Source: Chiridota heheva (taxonomy: Eukaryota; Echinodermata; Holothuroidea; Apodida; Chiridotidae). Taken from it: 64,000 nucleotides of DNA. Made by a program: the position numbers and the translations under genes. The stretch lies in the NCBI GenBank assembly GCA_020152595.1, contig JAIGNY010000099.1, forward strand, positions 1,690,126 to 1,754,125, in the 5' to 3' direction. The number at the start of each line of letters is the position of its first letter. Position 1 is the first letter of the stretch. The notes under the pieces were generated by a model. That model saw only the letters and a list, made by a program, of their open reading frames with translations, searched no databases and had not been told where the DNA came from. Shown piece by piece: positions 48,320-58,535 of this stretch.

Positions 48320-49098
48320 TAAACGGCATTAAGAAAGGGAGGGTGTGATGTCACTCTTTTTGGATTTTCTGGAGGAGTCTTTTTCAAATTATTTTATTTA
48401 AAATGTATGAAAGGTGTGCATGAATGGAGCTAAGGTTTGTGGACTTATAGCTTTTTCTTGTGAGTATTTCTGAAGGATAATGAACATAGAGCTTATCTGC
48501 AGGCTCCTGTATTGGGAGGTTGTTATGGAAAGTTGTGTTGTCCATGAGCCCTTAACCTTGAAACGCTGAAGCACCAAATTATTCAACTTAAGTTTAAAAA
48601 CTTAAAACTGCATCTCCTTTAAATGCAATTCATTCTTTAATTATAAGTGCAATATATAATTCAGAGTTGGAATTAATTATAAAATTTCCACGGTTCTGAA
48701 TAAAGTTGTCAAAAATCTTCCCACAAAACATTGTGACGGAAATAATATTAATGTAGTAAATACATCTTTATATGCCTTCCCTCTTTGCAATTGAATGTAC
48801 TATTCATTGCAAAATTACACAGTGGATGTTTTTGAGCACATATTTACACATATGTACTGTTGCTTTTTTTAAAGAAATACAAATTCTTCCTGCAAATTCC
48901 TGGTTTTCCTAGAAATGTATGGTTTTTTTAGCTCTGTATAATTCAGACTTGAATAACAACATCAGAAAACCAAATCATCAAACATGAATAATACATTGTG
49001 TAAATAAAGCTGATTGGATGATGTATAGTCATTTATTAGAGCTGTTTGCATGAGAAAGAAAAGTTTGTAAAATTAATATATTTCTTATCATCTTTTAG
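48320..49098 (+). other. End of TEX11 intron 3
   Basis: AT-rich; no repeat or exon recognised. Ends in the acceptor TTATCATCTTTTAG. Confidence 0.5.
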
Positions 49099-49178
49099 TC
49101 CGCCACCTGGCTTGCAACATAGCTTTCACTACAAGCTTAACAAACAGCAGCTATGCAGTGTTGAAGAGATACACAAGT
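49099..49178 (+). CDS. TEX11: TEX11 exon 4
   Basis: 80 bp, acceptor CATCTTTTAG, donor ACAAGT|GTAAGTATC. It completes an isoleucine codon with exon 3 and encodes IRHLACNIAF, TNSSYAVLKRYTS, ending in phase 0. The RHLAC motif aligns with the conserved R-H-V-A-C of vertebrate TEX11, directly after the LWN block, as expected. The 33-bp minisatellite starts at this exon's donor site: the intronic bases GTATCTAAGTGAGC are the first repeat unit. If the donor failed, the frame would run on in YLSEHNNHDKK repeats for ~65 codons. Confidence 0.85.
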
Positions 49179-50262
49179 GTAAGTATCTAAGTGAGCATAA
49201 TAATCATGATAAAAAGTATCTAAGTGAGCATAATAATCATGATAAAAAGTATCTAAGTAAGCCTAATAATCATGATAAAAAGTATCTAAGTGAGCTTAAT
49301 AATCATGATGAAAATTATCAAAGTGAGCGTAATAATCATGATAAAAAGTATCTAAGTGAGCATAATAAGTCATAATAAAAAGTATCTAAGTGAGCTTAAT
49401 AATCATGATAAAAAGTATCTAAGTGAGCATAATAATCATAATAAAAAGTATCTTAGTGAGCTTAATAATCATGATAAAAAGTATCTAAGTGAGCTTAATA
49501 ATCATGATAAAAGTATCTAAGTGAGCATGATAATCATGATAAAAAGTATATAAGTGAGCGTAATAATCATGATAAAAAGTATCTAAGTGAGCATAATAAT
49601 CATGATAAAAAGTATCTAAGTGAGCATAATAATCATGATAAAAAGTATCTAATCTTAAAAATTATGATAAAAGTATCTAAGTGAGCATAATAATCATGAT
49701 AAAAAGTATCTAAGTTAGCTTAATAATCATGATAAAAGTATCTAATGAGCTTAATAATCATGATAAAAAGTATCTAAGTGAGCATAATAATCATGATAAA
49801 AGTATCAAAGTGAGCGTAATAATCGTGATATAAAGTATCTAAGTGAGCATAATAATCATGATAAAAGTATCTAAGTGAGCATAATAATCATGATAAAAAG
49901 TATCTAAGTGAGCTTAATAATCATGATAAAAAGTATCTAAGTGAGCGTAATAATCATGATAAAAAGTATCTAAGTTAGCTTCATAATCATGATAAAAAGT
50001 ATCTAAGTGAGCTTAATAATCATGATATAAAGTATCTAAGTAAGCTTAATAATCATGATAAAAAGTATCTAAGTGAGCTTAGTAATCATGATATAAAAGT
50101 ATCTAAGTAAAGCTTAATAATCATGATAAAAGTATCTAATGAGCTTAATAATCATGATAAAAATATCTTAGCATAATTGATAAAAAGTATCTAAGTGAGC
50201 ATAATAATCATGATAAAAAGTATATAAGTGAGCATAAAAATCATGATAAAAGTTTAGATTAT
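49175..50262. repeat. 33-bp minisatellite beginning at the exon 4 donor, about 33 copies
   Basis: The unit contains AAAAAGTATCTAAGTGAGC and ATAATAATCATGAT. The first copy overlaps the splice donor (GTAAGTATCTAAGTGAGC). Each unit carries CTAA|GTGAGC, a donor-like sequence, so dozens of decoy 5' splice sites follow the real one. One-base deletions in AAAAA break the frame in many units. Confidence 0.95.
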
Positions 50263-50651
50263 GCAAATATTTAGTGACAGCCATAGATTAATATATTCCA
50301 TGTGAGTTTTAATAAATAAGCACCATGATACAGCTTGTGACACGGTGAAGGTTTCAGTTATGCCCACACTCCTTTATATTGGCATATTGAAAACAAAGAA
50401 AATTGTTTTTATTAAAATAGACAAAATATAACTTGAGGTTGTATTGTAATGCTTTTTACAATTAATAATAATTGTACTGATTAGTTAAAAGATAGGTAGT
50501 GTTACCACTGCCCCTTCCCCACAATTTACACCCTTGGTCTGTGTAGGTCTTGTGATTTTGTGCCTTGAAATGCCACAAATCTTTTTAGTAATAGTAATAA
50601 TAAATCATTTTGTATATTTTCTTTACAAATTTTCATGTTGTGTGTTTTCAG

Positions 50652-50682
50652 ATGGCTGCTGCAGCAGGAAGAACATGGTTAG
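50652..50682 (+). CDS. TEX11: TEX11 exon 5 (31 bp)
   Basis: Acceptor TTGTGTGTTTTCAG, donor TTAG|GTGAGA. It encodes MAAAAGRTWL plus one base and joins exon 6 as aspartate. The G-x-x-W-[LV]-D sequence across exons 5 and 6 corresponds to the G-K-G-W-V-D segment of vertebrate TEX11. The small size explains why frame scanning misses it. Confidence 0.8.
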
Positions 50683-51159
50683 GTGAGAACAAAGAATTTT
50701 TCATTTTGTTCCTTCCGTGGGAAACTTTATGGAGGAAATTTACTGCAGGCTCACAGGCAGTTTAACACTTAAGAGTTTCAGGGGTCCAAAATGTGACTGC
50801 AATTTTGTGGAACTTTTTTTCACAATTAGTTTTCACAACTTTCCTTTGTTTTGTATCACAACAAGTTTGGTTTATGTGAATGCTAAGACAAACTTTTTAG
50901 CAAAAAAGTCAAATCAAAGAAAATATCGATATAAACATGAAAATTTGGAGAAAAAAATTGGCAAAATTGCTCAACTTTTTTTGAGGGTTTAATATTTTTG
51001 TGAATAATGAAAATGGAGAATTTTTATTACAAATTTAGATTGTTTGTGAAATTTTTTTCTAATGATATCAGTCTCATTTTTTTCTCAAAGCAAAACATGC
51101 CAAAACAATGAAAATAAACAATTAATAATCACCACTATAATTACAAAGTCGAGCATCCA

Positions 51160-51220
51160 GCTCGGTGTTCGAACCGTGGCCATGCACGTGAACACTAACC
51201 GCTGCACTAGACTAGGTATG
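51160..51220 (-). mobile_element. tRNA-like SINE head or tRNA pseudogene
   Basis: On the minus strand CTAGTCTAGTGCAGCGGTTAG resembles an A-box region with insertions. GGTTCGAACACC (51164-51175) is close to the B-box GGTTCGAATCC. There is no proper acceptor stem pairing, so it is not a functional tRNA gene. Confidence 0.5.
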
Positions 51221-52339
51221 TATTAGTGTGTGGATTTCTTTTGATTGCGCTGTATAGAAAGGGGGTAGTTGCTCTTTGTGTTTTCAATTAAAAATAGGTG
51301 AAATTGCCTTTCTAACGGTATATTTAGTGTAGAGGAGTTATATCCAATCAGAAATTACTATTTTTGCCAAATTTTGGTTTAAAAAATGCTAAAAATCTGA
51401 TATTTTTCACAACTTTTGTCCCAAAAAGATATTGATAATAGGGGCAGTCAAAATTTGATCAGAATTGGATGCATTGATGTCTTTGTAAGTTCCTCACAGG
51501 TTTCAGGCAAAAGCGAGGTCTAGAAGTATAGCAAGTAAACTTTTGAAGAAAAAAATAATTGTTTTTTCGTAAAATTTTGTAAATTTGTTGATTTTTTGGG
51601 GTTTCAACTCATCTTCAACATAACCCCATCAAAATGTTACCTTTACTGAAAAAACTATTCGAGTCCTTTCAAATGATATCAGAATAACTGCTGTGGGCCT
51701 ATTTGATGAAAGTACTGTAAAGTAAGTTTTTGAAAAGTGCATATTCAGTCAGTGCTGTCACGACAGCGTTAGAAACAAAGGTTCAGACTTTTCTTTCCCA
51801 AAGTCAGCTGCTCTTATTTTGTGCATTTTGGGAGTACTCTGTCATCCAAATAATTTGCACATCTTGAACATTTATTGATGAAAACGATGCAACAATTTGT
51901 GCACAAGTGAACACCATGTTTATCCTACATACGCACAATACTTCAAAAATATCTTTTCTACGATATTTCTACCTAATTTACAACAATTTCCACAAATCCT
52001 CAAGCAAAGACACAGATTTTGTCCTAGCTGAAATGATAAACTGCTTTCTTTTCACCAAGAAATTTTTTGTTAGGCTTTACGCACGTTATTATGACATCAT
52101 GCCGAATACTCAAATACATTACATTAGAATACAATTCATTGTAGTAGATTTCAAATTTTCAGTAACAAAGATGATTTTAATATTGAAATTGCGAGGCCAA
52201 TTTGCATATATTCATAGATAAATATGAAAAAGCTGTAAAATTATCAGTTTTTGAGCAATTTTGATAGAAATGTTTGCTATTTTCATTATTTTACCGAGAT
52301 ATTAAGACAAGCTAATTTTACCTCTAGTTGTTACTCATA

Positions 52340-52410
52340 TCTGGTTAGCTCAATTAGTAGAGCACCCACTTTCTCACCATAATGTTGTTGGTCCAAACTT
52401 TGATGGAGTC
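52340..52410 (+). mobile_element. Degenerate tRNA-derived SINE head
   Basis: GGTTAGCTCAATTAGTAGAGC (52342-52362, A-box/D-arm) is followed at about tRNA spacing by a decayed B-box TGGTCCAAACT (52389-52399). Confidence 0.55.
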
Positions 52411-53158
52411 ATACCAACTGTTTAAAAAATGGGACTTGCTGCCCCCGCTGCTCCCTCGTTTGCTGCTCAGCATCAAGGACTGGAGCAGGGTTATAGTGCA
52501 GGCTTGTGGGTACCATACTGTATGTCGAATATCAACTTGGAAGCATGCTTACTTTTGTGGTATAAAGGAGCTGTATAAGAGCTTAGTATTAATTATTTGT
52601 ATTATTAATTCACACATGGCTGACAGTAGGTGTCTAAAGGTGTCTTACGTACGTTTGCTTGCCCTGACATGTGCCTTAAAGTAAACTTGAAATGTTTGTA
52701 TTCACATTGTGGTTGAACTTGTAACCATTTTGTAACTTTTAATTTTCAGAAGCTTATTTAGACAAGAATCAGGGTTTTGGCATATGGATGGATTTATAAC
52801 ACTGCGGTGTTCGGAATTGATCTTTATCGCTCTCCTCTCCTTAATGTAAAGATTGTAGCTTCTTCCATTTCCATTTCTTTCTGTCTCTTGCATATATTAG
52901 CTTCCCTCCAACTTTTCCATCCAAGCTCTTTTCTCTCTTTCTCCACTGTCCATCTGCAAGTTGTTCATCCTACTTTCTTCCGGTGCCCAGGACAGTGCTA
53001 TCTTAGCATGATTGTCCTTCATGCGCATTTCCTTACTGTTTGGAATTAGTGAGAGATTGAAGTAATTCCTTTGATTTTTGTACACAGAATAAGTATTCAT
53101 TGATAGGCAACGGTATTTGGATGTATTGTTGTTATTTAGGTATTTATCTTTTTTTTAG

Positions 53159-53208
53159 ATTATGGTGACTCTACTATGGCAGAGCAGTGCCTAAACCTAG
53201 CCATGCAG
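53159..53208 (+). CDS. TEX11: TEX11 exon 6
   Basis: 50 bp, acceptor ATCTTTTTTTTAG, donor ATGCAG|GTAAGT. It encodes (D)YGDSTMAEQCLNLAMQ and leaves in phase 0. In vertebrate TEX11 the same place reads D-A-G-N-x-x-x-A-[DE]-x-x-x-x-x-A-M, a TPR-like helix pair at the start of the SPO22 domain. Spacing and residues agree with exons 5 and 7. Confidence 0.85.
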
Positions 53209-53741
53209 GTAAGTTCACACCCAAGCATGTAATCTCTGTTGTTACATCCTTTCAGTCAATCATATTCTTACAGCATATGATCAGGTTTAGACAAAATCTA
53301 CCATTTTTCAATGGCAGAATTTTTATGTTGAATGAAGTTTGTGCTTTACTGCCATTTTAAATTTAGATAACTTATCCTACCACTTCAATAATTCATACAG
53401 GGTATGTTCAGGTTTAGACAAATTATTCAATTAGTCAATGAAAGAATACAGATGCTCAACAAAATTGATGGTGTATTCTTCTACAGTTAGATATTTGATC
53501 ACAATTCATTGTATACTTCTGCTCCCTATTGTTTGTCATCTATTTTCATGCAGCATTTTTTTTAAAGGGGTATGGTTGTACAGAGGCAGCATTAACTCCA
53601 TTGCTTTAAAATGTATTAAAAAACATGGGAATAGTCAAATTTTTCATCAAAAGTGGTTAAAAATTGACCATTTGATAGAGTTTTGAAATCTCAGACATTA
53701 TTATGCAAAATTTATTTTGTTGTCATCCGTTGTTGTTTGTA
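53209..53741 (+). other. TEX11 intron 6, unique part
   Basis: Contains a ~100-bp imperfect duplication (ATGATCAGGTTTAGACAAA and GTATGTTCAGGTTTAGACAA). No exon. Confidence 0.5.
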
Positions 53742-54402
53742 GAATGTCTATCTATTGTATCATAATGTCTATCTATTGCATCATAATGTCTATCTATTGT
53801 ATCATAATGTCTATCTATTGCATCGTAATGTCTATCTATTGTATCATAATGTCTATCTATTGTATCATAATGTCTATCTATTGTATCATAATGTCTATCT
53901 ATTGTATCATAATGTCTATCTATTGTATCATAATGTCTATCTATTGCATCATAATGTCTATCAATTGTATCATAATGTCTATCTATTGTATCATAATGTC
54001 TATCTATTGTATCATAATGTCTATCGTATCATAATGTCTATCTATTGTATCATAATGTCTATCTATTGTATCATAATGTCTATCTATTGTATCATAATGT
54101 CTATCTATTGTATCATAATGTCTATCTATTGTATCATAATGTCTATCTATTGCATCATAATGTCTATCTATTGTATCATAATGTCTATCTATTGTATCAT
54201 AATGTCTATCTATTGTATCATAATGCATATCTATTGTATCATAATGTCAATCTATTGTATCATAATGTCTATCTATTGTATCATAATGTTTATCTATTGT
54301 ATCATAATGTCTATCCATTGTATCATAATGTCTATCTATTGTATCATAATGTCTATCTATTGTATCATAATGTCTATCTATTGTATCATAATTCGTGGAT
54401 GT
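53742..54402. repeat. 21-bp minisatellite, about 31 copies
   Basis: The unit is close to CATAATGTCTATCTATTGTA plus one base. The length is a multiple of three, so the frame persists: MSIYCII on one reading, YHNVYLL on another and DRHYDTI on the minus strand. One unit is cut short near 54025. Substitutions fall at all codon positions, so there is no evidence of coding. Confidence 0.97.
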
Positions 54403-54590
54403 GGTATCATTACTACAGTATATTTCAAAACAAATTCTAGCTGGAATAAACTTCACCAGCATTTTCAGGGTCTGAGATTTTCAAAATAAATTAAACAATT
54501 ACGTAAAGGATTTGAGTTATTTGCCTGGCCATACATCACAAATTGAGCATGAAATATAAAGTAATAAACCTTCGTCAGCCATAAAACTTG

Positions 54591-55412
54591 AAGGATTAAG
54601 TTTAGTGGTGAAGCAAGTTTATTTGATATGAAAGAGGACTTTAAAAGAAACAATATGGAAAGAAAGCATTTAAATATCTTATTCCTGTGTAGAAATGACC
54701 GATGCAGTAAGTCTACTATATAAGGTTAACACCCTCATGTTCACGATGTTGACTATTATTAATGTATTTCATAGAAAATTTATAAACTTTTTTACTTTTT
54801 GAATTATTTTCCTTTGACTTTCTTCAGGTGGTAAATTATAATTACCCTCACTAGATTCTGTTTTGCTACTTTCCTGACATCTAATTGTTTTTAAACCACA
54901 AAATCACAGAAAAATAGAATATTATGATAAAATACATACAAAAATATACAGACTTTTAGGAGTCTGAGACTGACATCACAACTAGTCTGATTTCAGTCGT
55001 TTCTCAGTGAGCTTCTCTCAACCCCATCAACGCCATTGTTTATTTCTTCTGCAAAAATCCCCCAAAACCTCCTCAAAATCACAGGAAAAAATATAATAGA
55101 ATACATACGGACGTTTAGCAGTCTGAGACTGACATCACAACTAGTCTGATTTCAGTCGTTGCTCAGTGAGCTTCTCTCAACCCCATCAACGCCATTGTTT
55201 ATCTCTTCTGCAAAAATCCCCCAAAACCTCCTATTCTTCTTTCATCACTCCAACTACTATAACTATATCTGAACTTCTTCTGCACATACACTTGTCTCCT
55301 CAACCTCTTTTCACCTCTGACATAATTGATTCTCTCTGGCACAGTTTGACCTTCACTGTCATGGTGTTGTTAAACCTTACCAACCATAAGATAAACAGGT
55401 TTGACCACTGAA
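54591..55412 (+). mobile_element. MITE family 3 copy ending at the exon 7 acceptor
   Basis: The left end AAGGATTAAGTTTAGTGG and the right end AGATAAAC..TTTGACCACTGAA match the family termini. It contains a ~158-bp internal duplication (CTGACATCACAACTAGTCTG at ~54970 and ~55128) and a LINE 3' UTR-like insert ending CTCTGGCACAGTTTGACC and TGTTGTTAAACC. The family end AACTAATCCTTTAAG aligns with AATTATATCTCTACAG, the exon 7 splice acceptor. Confidence 0.75.
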
Positions 55413-55426
55413 TTATATCTCTACAG

Positions 55427-55559
55427 GCTTTGAAAGAATTGCAAAGAATGTTAGGACCTACGTCAAGTCCTGTTTTGCTTGGTGGGGAGCATACTGGCAG
55501 CTGGCAGAGAGACCTTGATGAGGGAGCTTTCAAGATATACTGCTATATGGCTGAGAAAG
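55427..55559 (+). CDS. TEX11: TEX11 exon 7, with a one-base frame conflict
   Basis: Acceptor ATATCTCTACAG. It encodes ALKELQRMLGPTSSPVLLGG, EHTGSWQRDLDEGAF and KIYCYMAEK. The first residues continue the A-M-x-x-L-[EK]-x-L helix of the SPO22 domain, and the last part matches the region before the S-Q-G-D-F/T-Q-G-N-H motif of exon 8. The first donor reads GAGAAAG|GTAAGT and leaves one extra base, while exon 8 needs phase 0. Nine downstream copies of this 3' end mostly read GAGAAG|GTAAGT, which would be in frame. Either the extra A is a sequence error or a real lesion, or a repeat-copy donor is used. Confidence 0.8.
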
Positions 55560-56353
55560 GTAAGTACTGCGGTAGGGCTTAGTGTCCAGCTCATCAAGAC
55601 CTTGATGAGAGAGCTTTCAAGATATACTGCTATATGGCAGAGAAGGTAAGTACTGCGGTAGGGCTCAGTGTCTAGCAAATCAAGACCTTGATGAGAGAGC
55701 TTTCCAGATATACTGCTATATGGCTGAGAAGGTAAGTACTGCGGTAGGGCTCAGTGTCCAGCTCATCAAGACCTTGATGAGAGAGCTTTCAAGATATACT
55801 GCTATATGGCTGAGAAAGTAAGTACTGCGGTAGGGCTCAGTGTCCAGCTCAGGGCGCTTTTAAGATATACTGCTATATGGCAGAGAAGGTAAGTACTGCG
55901 GTAGGGCTCAGTGTCCAGCTCAGGGCGCTTTTAAGATATACTGCTATATGGCTGAGAAGGTAAGTACTGCGGTAGGGCTCAGTGTCCAGCTCATCAAGAC
56001 CTTGATGAGAGAGCTTTCAAGATATACTGCTATATGGCAGAGAAGGTAAGTACTGCGGTAGGGCTCAGTGTCCAGCTCATCAAGACCTTGATGAGAGAGC
56101 TTTCAAGATATACTGCTATATGGCTGAGAAGGTAAGTACTGCGGTAGGGCTCAGTGTCCAGCTCATCAAGACCTTGATGAGGACGCTTTCAAGATATACT
56201 GCTATATGGCTGAGAAGGTATGTACTGCAAGATATATGGTGAGAAGGGCTCAGTGTCCAGCTCATCAAGACCTTGATGAGAGAGCTTTCAAGATATACTG
56301 CTATATGGCAGAGAAGGTAAGTACTGCGGTAGGGGCAGTGTCCAGCTCATCAA
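55512..56353 (+). repeat. 86-bp tandem repeat of exon 7 end plus splice donor, 10 copies
   Basis: Each unit holds ACCTTGATGAGAGAGC, the coding TATACTGCTATATGG, a donor GAGAAG|GTAAGTACTGCGG and then CAGTGTCCAG. Donors begin at 55560, 55646, 55732, 55818, 55889, 55960, 56046, 56132, 56218 and 56317. Spacing is 86 bp except for two 71-bp units that share the same deletion and a longer last step. Nine donors are GTAAGT and one is GTATGT. Confidence 0.97.
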
Positions 56354-57330
56354 TCTAGTAGCATGCAGAGCTAGAATTTTGTCAGCTTAAGAAATTAATT
56401 TAAATGAATTTTATGGCGATTGAAAAATTATCGTTTCAAATAACGTGTAGGATTAAAAAAATCCCTTTCTTGTAATGATGGTAAATTCATTAAAATTCAA
56501 TGGTTCCTTATTGAATATTGTTGAAAACAGTGGGAGTTTTGATTTCGGAACTCTTCTAATTTCATACACAGTGTGGTAAATATGCACAAGTGCTCAGCAG
56601 TTTGTTCTTGTACAATGTAAACAGGTTTGATTGCCAATAGTAGTTAAGTAAGTGTCAATAAATAATTGTTTTTAACCTCCCTATCGAAATATCAAGAGAA
56701 TAATCAGCAAACTTGAGCCGATTTCTAAATACCTGGTCTTAAAGTTTGGTTAAGGTGTGAAAAAATAGGGAGGGGGGGGGGGATGGTGGGCATGATATTC
56801 AGGTAGCCTACTTTATTATGTGATAGTTATTTATCACAGATTGATTGGGAGTGCAAAGAGACCATTGAAGAGGTTTGAATTTTTCAAGATCTTCATGCTA
56901 ACAACTATTGCACATACTTTAGTCAGAGAATTGAATAACTTTGGTGTTCATTCACTTCCCAGTCAAGTCCAAGTTCATCATGTGCTCCGATTTGTTGACA
57001 GCTGTAGAACTTTAGTAGAGGCGCTGTGTGGCCTATTGTATGAAAATGTTTTGAGCCTTCTTAAGGAAAAGTGTATATTAAATGCTTGGTATTTATATTA
57101 TTATTACATTAACATAATCATTAAACTCAGTGATTCAAAGTAGAATGTTGAGCAAATGATTTTTACTAAAAAGACACTTTAATTTATTTTTATTTGGAAT
57201 TCCACCTACCCAACTTTTGATTGTGTTTTAAATTTAATTTTACAATATTCAAAAATTTGCCCAAGCGTCTATCAACTTTTCAGTAATTGCATGTCTCATA
57301 TCTGATATTTTTATATGAAAAATTAATTGT
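56354..57330 (+). other. TEX11 intron 7, unique part
   Basis: AT-rich, with a G-run at 56766-56783. A 107-codon frame at 56820-57143 has no recognisable motif or splice borders and lies inside the intron. It was not called as a gene. Confidence 0.5.
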
Positions 57331-57530
57331 GATGACCAATTTGTTACCGTGATGACCGATTGGTTATTGTGATGACTGATTGGTTATTGTGATGACCGAT
57401 TGGTTATTGTGATGACCGATTGGTTATTGTGATGACCGATTTATTATTGTGATGACCGATTGGTTATTGTGATGACCGATTTGTTATTGTGATGACCGAT
57501 TGGTTATTGTGATGACCGATTTGTTTTTGA
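57331..57530. repeat. 20-bp minisatellite running into the exon 8 acceptor, about 10 copies
   Basis: The unit is GTGATGACCGATTGGTTATT. The last copy reads GATGACCGATTTGTTTTTGACAG, with the splice acceptor AG at 57532-57533. The branch/pyrimidine region of exon 8 therefore lies in, or derives from, the array. Confidence 0.95.
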
Positions 57531-57533
57531 CAG

Positions 57534-57614
57534 TGTGCGACCCAAGGAAATCACAAGATTGCTCTGGAGTGGATCAGTCATGGCAAAGGTCTTCTGAACT
57601 CAGTGCCTGAAGAG
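57534..57614 (+). CDS. TEX11: TEX11 exon 8 (last exon in window)
   Basis: 81 bp, acceptor TTTGTTTTTGACAG, donor GAAGAG|GTTTGT, phase 0 at both ends. It encodes CATQGNHKIALEWISHGKGL and LNSVPEE. This matches the vertebrate TEX11 TPR-like helix pair S-Q-G-D-x-x-x-A-x-x-x-[VI]-x-x-[CG]-K-x-[ML]-L. TEX11 orthologues run to ~900 residues, so most of the SPO22 domain lies beyond base 64000. Read in the other phase (if the first exon 7 donor were used), a TGA ends the frame within this exon. Confidence 0.85.
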
Positions 57615-57663
57615 GTTTGTTATGCAAATGAGTTTCTTATCAGTCTTTCTGTCTCAAATGTAG

Positions 57664-57870
57664 CCTACAGGATTGATTAAGTGGTGAAGAATTTTCATCT
57701 TATATGAAAGGGACTTTGAAAGAAAAAAATGGAGAGAAATATTTCAAAAATCTTATTTAAGGAAATATCTGTTAAGGAAATATTAAAGTTTAAATTTTTG
57801 TGATTTTATGTGTTGAAACGACTGAAATCAGACTAATTGTGACATCACACCTTCACAAGCCATAGCAATT
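57664..57870 (-). mobile_element. Partial MITE family 3
   Basis: TTATATGAAAGGGACTTTG and CTGAAATCAGACTAATTG-like segments match the family, with the core inverted relative to 15151-15739. Termini are degraded. Confidence 0.5.
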
Positions 57871-58088
57871 CCTTGCATTTTGAGGTTTTATGGCTTCAAC
57901 TATTGGAGCTGTCAGGAAAATCATTAAAATTAAAAGTGGATATGATATAACATCTGTAGAAACATTTAAAAAAGTTTTCATTTCTTTTCATTACAAACAC
58001 ATAAACAATGCTAAAGGAATATTCCTGTGAAATTTGGATACAGAGGACTATCAAAACACACATTGGTGAAAAAACCATGATGACCTTT

Positions 58089-58486
58089 TAAGGCTGTGAC
58101 ACACCGAACGCGATGCGGCTACAATATTTTAGATAATCATACAGGAAACAAATATTATAAGATGCTTTGACTTTTTGCTCACACACGATAAAGTTTATAA
58201 TTGAGGCTTTCTGGTGATACTGGAAAATTTGCTAGAAACACTTTTTTGTTCAAACTGTGGAGAAATTCGCTTTAGTGGGGCGCGATTTTCTGTTACAACT
58301 CAAATTTTGCTATAATGGGCTTAGAAACGCCCTTTCAATCAATTTTCAGTTATTATCTGAATAGCCATACAATGACGATCCATCTATGGAAACAAGAGGT
58401 CAACATGTTTCTTTTCCTTTGTTTTATTCAACTTTGTTTAAAAAATCGCTTGCTACGTCGCATTGGGTGTGTCACGGCCTTTATTC
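58089..58486. mobile_element. Small DNA-transposon relic with GTGTGTCACGGCC termini
   Basis: The left end AAGGCTGTGACACACCGAAC, followed by GCGATGCGGCTAC, is inverted at the right as GCTACGTCGCATTGGGTGTG, then TCACGGCCTTTA: ~34-bp terminal inverted repeats. It is ~400 bp with no transposase. Confidence 0.8.
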
Positions 58487-58535
58487 CTTTTATTCCATTA
58501 GGACTTATTAATTTGAGAGATAAAGATCCCACAGT

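Larger units (their letters stand above)
50690..53158 (+). other. TEX11 intron 5, mostly unassigned
   Basis: AT-rich. It holds a minus-strand tRNA-like fragment (51160-51220), a dispersed repeat (51860-52230, shared with 12280-12480) and a plus-strand tRNA-like SINE head (52340-52410). Frames of up to 104 codons have no recognisable content. Confidence 0.5.

Noticed and set aside
51160..51220. Functional tRNA gene
   Set aside because: Box motifs are present but spacing and stems do not form a proper cloverleaf; SINE-derived or pseudogene is more likely.
53755..54489. 244-codon plus-strand frame of MSIYCII/YHNVYLL repeats
   Set aside because: The 21-bp unit is a multiple of three, so openness is automatic. 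It lies in TEX11 intron 6.
56820..57143. 107-codon frame in TEX11 intron 7
   Set aside because: No recognised domain, no splice borders, and AT-rich low-complexity end. Likely chance.
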